Source of the DNA: Pempheris klunzingeri
Lineage: Eukaryota > Chordata > Actinopteri > Acropomatiformes > Pempheridae
NCBI RefSeq assembly: GCF_042242105.1
Contig: NC_092014.1
Span: 12,156,374-12,220,373 of the forward strand
Direction: 5' to 3'
Length of the DNA stretch: 64,000 bases
Below are positions 58,260 through 64,000 of this stretch, piece by piece (the stretch's first letter is position 1; each line of letters opens with the position of its first letter). The notes under the pieces were generated by a model, which was given only the letters and a program-made list of their open reading frames with translations, was not told the DNA's origin and searched no databases. A program made the position numbers and the translations under genes.

Positions 58260-60170
58260 GTCATAGAGACTTAGTTAGATTGTTTGATTGATTTTATTTC
58301 TGTAACAGCAGATGTCTTTAATACCTACTCTGCTTCAGCTGTACTTGCAACCAAAGTACAAGTCCTTCACCTTAACGCATAACAAATGATGTCCCTGCGT
58401 TTTGTTCTGTTTTAATAAATGTTTTAATACCTGCTGTCTCCTTTAATGTTGTACAAGGGTGAACACTGCCAACCTCTACACTGTCAAGAACTCCAAAATC
58501 CTTCAGCTAGCTATCAATGTTGTAATTTTGGTAGTAATTATTAAATTAATTATAAAACATAATTCCAAATTGATAGTTTAGTATTTTTATGAGACTAAAT
58601 CAATTAGAATGGCTATCTTTTCCTCGTTTTTCGAGGTGGTGCCCCAATCCAGGTGGACTTTATTCAAAGTTCCATTCATTTTAATAATTATTAATTATTT
58701 CCGATAGCCAAATTGAACATTACCACTTGTTAAAGCACAACAATAGTATGTAATTTTGTGACTGTATGTTAATATAGGGTGTCACTACATTACATTTTCA
58801 GATTTCCTTTTTTGCTATCACCAGGTCTAATTCTTTGCTTTTATCTGGAACTGTGCAGTGCTCTCTACCTCGTATAAATATTAATGACACATACTCTTAT
58901 TGTTGTCATGATCTCAGTTGTGACAGCCAATGAAAATGTCTGGAGAGCATGTCATTTATCCCGGGGGAAATTGCCACCTATGATGCTGATTTCCCAGAAG
59001 AGGCATTTCTTTGTGGAATTCAAACCTGGAGGGTATTCACCGTATTGAATAGTATTAGCATAGCCATTTTCAAAAGAAGAATAAAGGGGTTATATTTTAG
59101 ATGCAGATATGTAGCTGAGCAGTAGAGCCACTTTTGCGTTAGTGATGATATTACTTTCAGTGACATTCACCAAAGGAATGGTCATGATGCTAATGATCAG
59201 TATCACTAATGAATTAATTGGAAGTGGTGAATAAATTCAACTGTCTGGGAACATCTATTTTCAGTACAAGTATATTTGCTCTATTTACTCAAGAGGACAT
59301 GAACCAAATATTCCCAGCTGTAATCAAACTGGAAATTTGCTGTAGCTATTGTGTTTGTCATAAATGAAAAGACTGGTGTTATTCTATAACTTTGTTATCG
59401 TCAACAAATCTCACAAAAGACAATAACAATATTTACTCCAACAAGCAGACATGGTAGATGTTATCCTTGATAATCCAAAAAAAATCATAACAGACAATGG
59501 CTGAATGATAATTATTCAAGGCACCAACTTAAAAGAACTGTCAAGTAGTCAATGCAGTGCTGAAGTAATCCTACTGAGGAATGCTAGCAGCCACTGCTTA
59601 ACCTTTGCTTTGAGGGGAGACACCTTCTTAATTAAATAAAGCAGTTAAGCATATTTTATTCAGTCCATGGCACCAGTATACAGAATATAACCTTTTACCT
59701 GTCTTTATTTCCATCTGTAAAGATTAAATCTATCTTTACTGGTTCTGATTTTTTTTCTCCTCTTTTTCTTTTTTTTTTGGGAGTTTTGAGTTCAGAGAGA
59801 GATGGGAAATGAAATACATCAGCAGCCGCACACAAACTGGAAACACTTATTAAGACTTATTTGTCTTATTGACTTATTGTCTGTGCTTTATATCTCAGGC
59901 ACCTTAAACTAAGTCTAACCGTAACATCTTCATTTGCTATTATCATGAAGCCCATGATGCTCTGATTGGCCAACTCCCACCAGCCCGATCAGACACCGCC
60001 CATCAAATCTCCAAAGGGTAGCCACGTTAACCAAGCAACATGGTAACACCAAGTTCAACAGACTAGCCTGCCAAGTAAACACGAAAATACAACATAAAAC
60101 ACAGCAAAACCTAGAGCTACAGGTCTGAAGTTGGGTCCCAGATAGCTTGGAGCCCATACTGTTAACAGGT
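58260..60170. other. Gene-poor AT-rich stretch, no gene seen
   Basis: No exon, RNA gene or clear repeat boundary could be supported here. Confidence 0.5.
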
Positions 60171-60174
60171 CTCG

Positions 60175-61150
60175 TTAAGAAAGCAGTCTAAGTAAAATAA
60201 TATTAGCATTCCCGTCACAAGTCCATCCACCTCCATCTTCGCCTCCTTAGATGGTGGGAGGACATGAAACCTTGTGTAGGTTTTTGCAGCCAACAGCAGA
60301 ACAATCTGCTGCTTTGCTCCAACCTACCACATCTTATTACCAGAGCTAGTGTTAGCCACACAGTAGAGGCAGACAGTGAGGTGGATTCAGGTTTTCGGTG
60401 GACTGGACCGTCCATCAGCCTGCTGAGGGGCTGAAGAGGGTAACATGATCAACACATTCCTGCATGTGACAGCACAAGAGAGGCCAAACCTAAATGAAGG
60501 ATGGATGGAACAGGGGACAAAGAGACTGGATGGTCTTTTGTCAGAGTCTGACCCAGGGACACACTGCCTACCTGAGCAGTGCGCTTGAAGTGCAGAACCT
60601 GCTTTTTTTCCCCCACATCCATGTTAACAGGTTAGAGCCACACAGCCCACATTAGCAGCACCACAGGTGCAACTCACACAGCTCGGATGCCGCTCATCTA
60701 GAGAGTTGGGTCTTGCCTATTTTTTCTGTGACACGCACAGTTCACAGCAAAAACAGACCATTAAAATGAACTGTGATAGTTGTATTGATATTATACCAGC
60801 AACATTATACACTTTTCAAGACCGTTTTGATGTCTGTAGCTGTAGAATATGATACAGACGAGGAAGAAAACTTATATAAATTTTCTTAACTGAACACTTG
60901 AATTAAAACAGATAGCCCTGTAGCATTTCTGTAGACAGAATCCTTTCATTTGTTAACAAGGCTTTTATTTGACATCCATTAACAAAGGCAAACTCAATGT
61001 AGAAAGATAGGCTGGCTGGCAGCAGCAGCCACACTGTCCATGTGTCCATGTAGCAGTCATGCACAGGTAGAGTTAGGCAGCGTGGAGCCGGTGTGCAAGT
61101 CCTTAAAAAGTGCATTTTAGATAATGTATCCCCTTTAAGACACTTGGGGA
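60175..61150. repeat. Possible second copy of the 53-kb dispersed element
   Basis: 'taagaaagcagtctaagtaa' (near 60177) parallels 'taagaaagcagttggagtaa' (53500), and 'ttaaaaagtgcattttagat' (61102) parallels 'ttaaaaagtgcattttgtat' (53968), in the same order and direction. The sequence between is diverged or different. Likely related mobile-element copies. Ends not found. Confidence 0.4.
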
Positions 61151-61159
61151 GCATATAGT

Positions 61160-64000
61160 CCTCCAGGTCCTTAAAACTCAGAGCAACAACCAGATCATTA
61201 AAGCCTCTCTCCTGTCTTTCAGTTAATGGAGTTGTATTGACAAAAACTCTCCCCTCAAGTCATATAGGTCTAAAAACACTAATAATGCTTGTGGGGAATG
61301 CCAGTGTGACTCTGTTGTGGTGAAAGTGACCATGCTGATTGGTGTATAAACAAGCACAGCAGGCTTATAGATAAACTGCAGTGCTAGAAGGAGGAAGGAG
61401 GACCACATTTCTTTCTCCATATTTCACTGGTATGCTGACCTTTATGCATATAACATATCTCATTTTCACAAGTATCACTGTCAGGAGCAAGAGTGCTTTC
61501 TTCTTATCAGAGTAGCAGTTGATATTCACAGATAATTGCAGTGGAACATGTTTTCTTAAGGCGCTATACGGTTTTGTCCTACTGCATGAAGAATACCTTA
61601 ACACTGCCTATTTAGCTGTATTGACAAAACTGTCCTATCTATGAATTTGTGTTTCAGTGGCACAAACACGTCCTCTGATAACCTTTGATTGATTAGTATG
61701 TGACAGTCTGTTGGTGGTCAATAGTGACACTTGCTTTGCACACAAAACTCTAATACAGTAAGCCTCAAAGTGAAGCATTCACATGATATTTTTCTTAGGA
61801 ACGTGTCCAGCTGTTAATATCTAAGGTAAGGACTAATTAAGAAATAATTGAAGAGCAACGTTCTTTCATTAGCAAATAAATTGCTTTCCATGGTTACACT
61901 TTGAATTGATCAAAGCAAATAGCCCCGAGCCCTTAGACCGAGTTCTGACATACCACAGAGGCAGCTGTGAAAAGAGCTGATGACAACGCTGCAGCTGAAG
62001 GCATGTTACTGCTGCCCTGATATGCAACGAGAGATGTGCAAAAATGGCATTCCATTTCCAAAAATGTAATTACCTAATGATATGCATATCACAAAGTCAT
62101 GGCCAGACATTGAGCCCACAGCACCTCATTAAGCAGCCAGTCACAACAGACGGGTCAAACAATATGCATCACATGCAAATGAAGTATTTTTTAACCTTGG
62201 ATCTTTTGTTTTTGTCACAGTGTTCTTTGACAGCTATTACATAATGCTACTTTGACAATATGTTCACAATATGCCTAATGGGCAGTAGTGTTTCTGTGTC
62301 ATGTATTTGAAGACCAAACATTTAAAACTGCTTTTTGCTCTCAAATTTAAATCATCATGATCTTTTCTCCCTTTTAAAATGCAAATATCAGAGGCAGGCT
62401 TTTAGTCTTGTGTGTTAAGATGCATTTATGTAACCACAATGTCCCTGATTCAATTCTGGTCTGGCAACATTTTTAATGTAAACCTTTCTAACAGCTTTTC
62501 AAAATTCACCTGGTCCAGACTTCTCAGCATTAGTTGTAAACTGTGTTTGTGAAAGTAAAGCAATCACCAAAAGATTTATCTTCCCTTGTTGTTGTGCAAT
62601 ATGAAACTTCCTAGCATATATTTCCACAATATTTCTCAGTGAGTTGAACTCTCTATTTCCAACAGACCTCTAAATATTGCAATTCACTTACTGTGGCATA
62701 CACAATATGCAACTGCTTCTATTAGTTGTTATTGATATCCTGGACTCATATTATTGAGCAACAGTGTGGGTCTGCAGATCCACTGGAGGGGACAAAAAGG
62801 CTCAGGTGCTACAAAAGCTCAGGAACCTGCAGAAAATAATTGTTTTCCCATAGAACTGTATTGTGGTCTTTAATGCTTTTCTCATAATACTGCACTCAAA
62901 ACTAAACCAGGGTTTTATATGCAAATATTTGTACAGGATTAATTTGTTAACACCTCAATGTATTGTTCTAACACATGTGGCCATATGCATCCTTTTAATT
63001 ATTACTTAATGGCAAGACTTCCACTACTTTTTAATAAAACTCAGTCATATCAGACATAGAAGTGGGCAGCCCCTCAGGGTTTTTATTAGTGATCAAAGCC
63101 TCAAAGTGAAAGCCTTAGAGATGAGGCCAATGCCGTCTGTCAGTGGTTACCTCAATGTAACCTGCATACTAAAGTTGCAGCTCTTTCTGTTACTCCATTT
63201 TCAACTCATAGACTTACTCTCTAGGGAAAATGTAACTTTAACATTGCTCACATTGAGGTCTTTCAATAACAATTTTCTTTCAGTTCACATATGAACAATG
63301 CCACAGCAGAGTTCAAGCTGAAGGTGACTCAAAATCTTAACATCAACCTCTACCTAACATCAGTATTCATATTTGTATCAATACCCATCAATTCATATAA
63401 ACGAATCACTGACTATGTATCGTCTATTTTGATGCTGCAAACACTGCTTTTATATTAAATTGTGTCCATCATATGTTTGGCAGTATGTACGTATCCTCAG
63501 GGGCAAAACTTCAAAATTGCCATTGTCTCATATGAATTTGAATCAGAACTAGAATGCAGGACTGGAGAGTAGGACAAAAAGCTCATTTGATTAACGCGTG
63601 CTGGGTCTAACACATAAATCCCTTATTCTAAATGACTGCAACAATCAATCATTTTAACAACATATCGTAATAATTCAGTGATTTCTTAATTAGGAGTAAT
63701 TTAGGTTTTGTTCCTGCATCACTCCCTCTTGATCCCTCTTGATTCCTCCAACATAAATTTCCGGTAGGATGCGTTAGAGAGCATCATAGAATCTCTGAAT
63801 ACAACTATGCTGTTTATGATAAAATGTGATAAGAATGTATGATGCATCGGTGTTGCACCACAAGTAAGACTGTTAAGAGACTAATCACCGCTCTCTTTAG
63901 TCTGGTGCAGTACAGTGAAAATGTTCTATGACTGCCCTCTCAAATATTCTGCAGATTCAGTGGTCATTTCGACTCATTTTTTTATCTGATATGAAGAGTT
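61160..64000. other. Gene-poor tail of the window, no gene seen
   Basis: AT-rich sequence without recognisable exons, tRNA or repeat structure. Confidence 0.5.

Overview
The window is teleost fish nuclear DNA, most likely from a percomorph. The evidence is GT-AG spliced genes, AT-rich introns, fish-type interspersed repeats, and a gene cluster that exists only in bony vertebrates. It holds a dense cluster of secretory calcium-binding phosphoprotein (SCPP) genes, which encode matrix proteins of teeth, scales and bone. After it comes a rod-type cyclic-nucleotide-gated channel gene (cnga1), then a gene-poor, transposon-rich tail.

Region by region. 1-116 is the last coding exon of an SCPP gene cut by the window edge. 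1.65-3.5 kb is a Met/Gly/Pro-rich SCPP. 5.4-8.1 kb is odam. 8.3-11.25 kb is the only minus-strand member, a 14-coding-exon basic/acidic secreted protein containing RGD, whose 3' end meets that of odam. 12-19.8 kb is a block of small three-coding-exon SCPP genes made by local duplication: two copies of a Thr/Ala/Gln gene, two Pro-rich genes, one clear pseudogene and two faint relics. 22.9-24.1 kb is an Asp/Ser exon plus Pro/Thr-rich SCPP with a duplicated acidic cassette. 26.6-28.8 kb is a Pro/Gln-rich SCPP with an amelotin-like SSEEL block. 30.2-32.5 kb is an Ala/Pro/Asp repeat SCPP ending in eight Asp. 33.7-35.6 kb is a Pro/Gln-rich SCPP that I take to be scpp5. 39.2-41.8 kb is an acidic Ala/Asp/Glu-rich SCPP. 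43.7-47.24 kb is cnga1, and nothing in its sequence suggests a functional link to the cluster.

From 47.4 kb onward I see microsatellites, a degraded L1-type LINE (48.88-52.61 kb) split by another insertion, a probable hAT-type non-autonomous element (53.02-54.14 kb), and about 10 kb in which I recognise no gene.

The SCPP genes share one architecture, and I built each model by hand from it: a non-coding exon 1 behind a TATA-like box, an exon 2 that ends just after the signal peptide, only phase-0 introns, and often a short exon 3 with Ser-x-Glu or Ser/Asp phosphorylation sites. Every coding exon listed for these genes is a multiple of three. The cluster probably acts together in extracellular mineralising matrix, with acidic members binding calcium and Pro/Gln-rich members forming enameloid or collar-enamel matrix. 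That role is known for the family and inferred here. Names are given only where sequence supports them (odam, cnga1, and tentatively scpp5).
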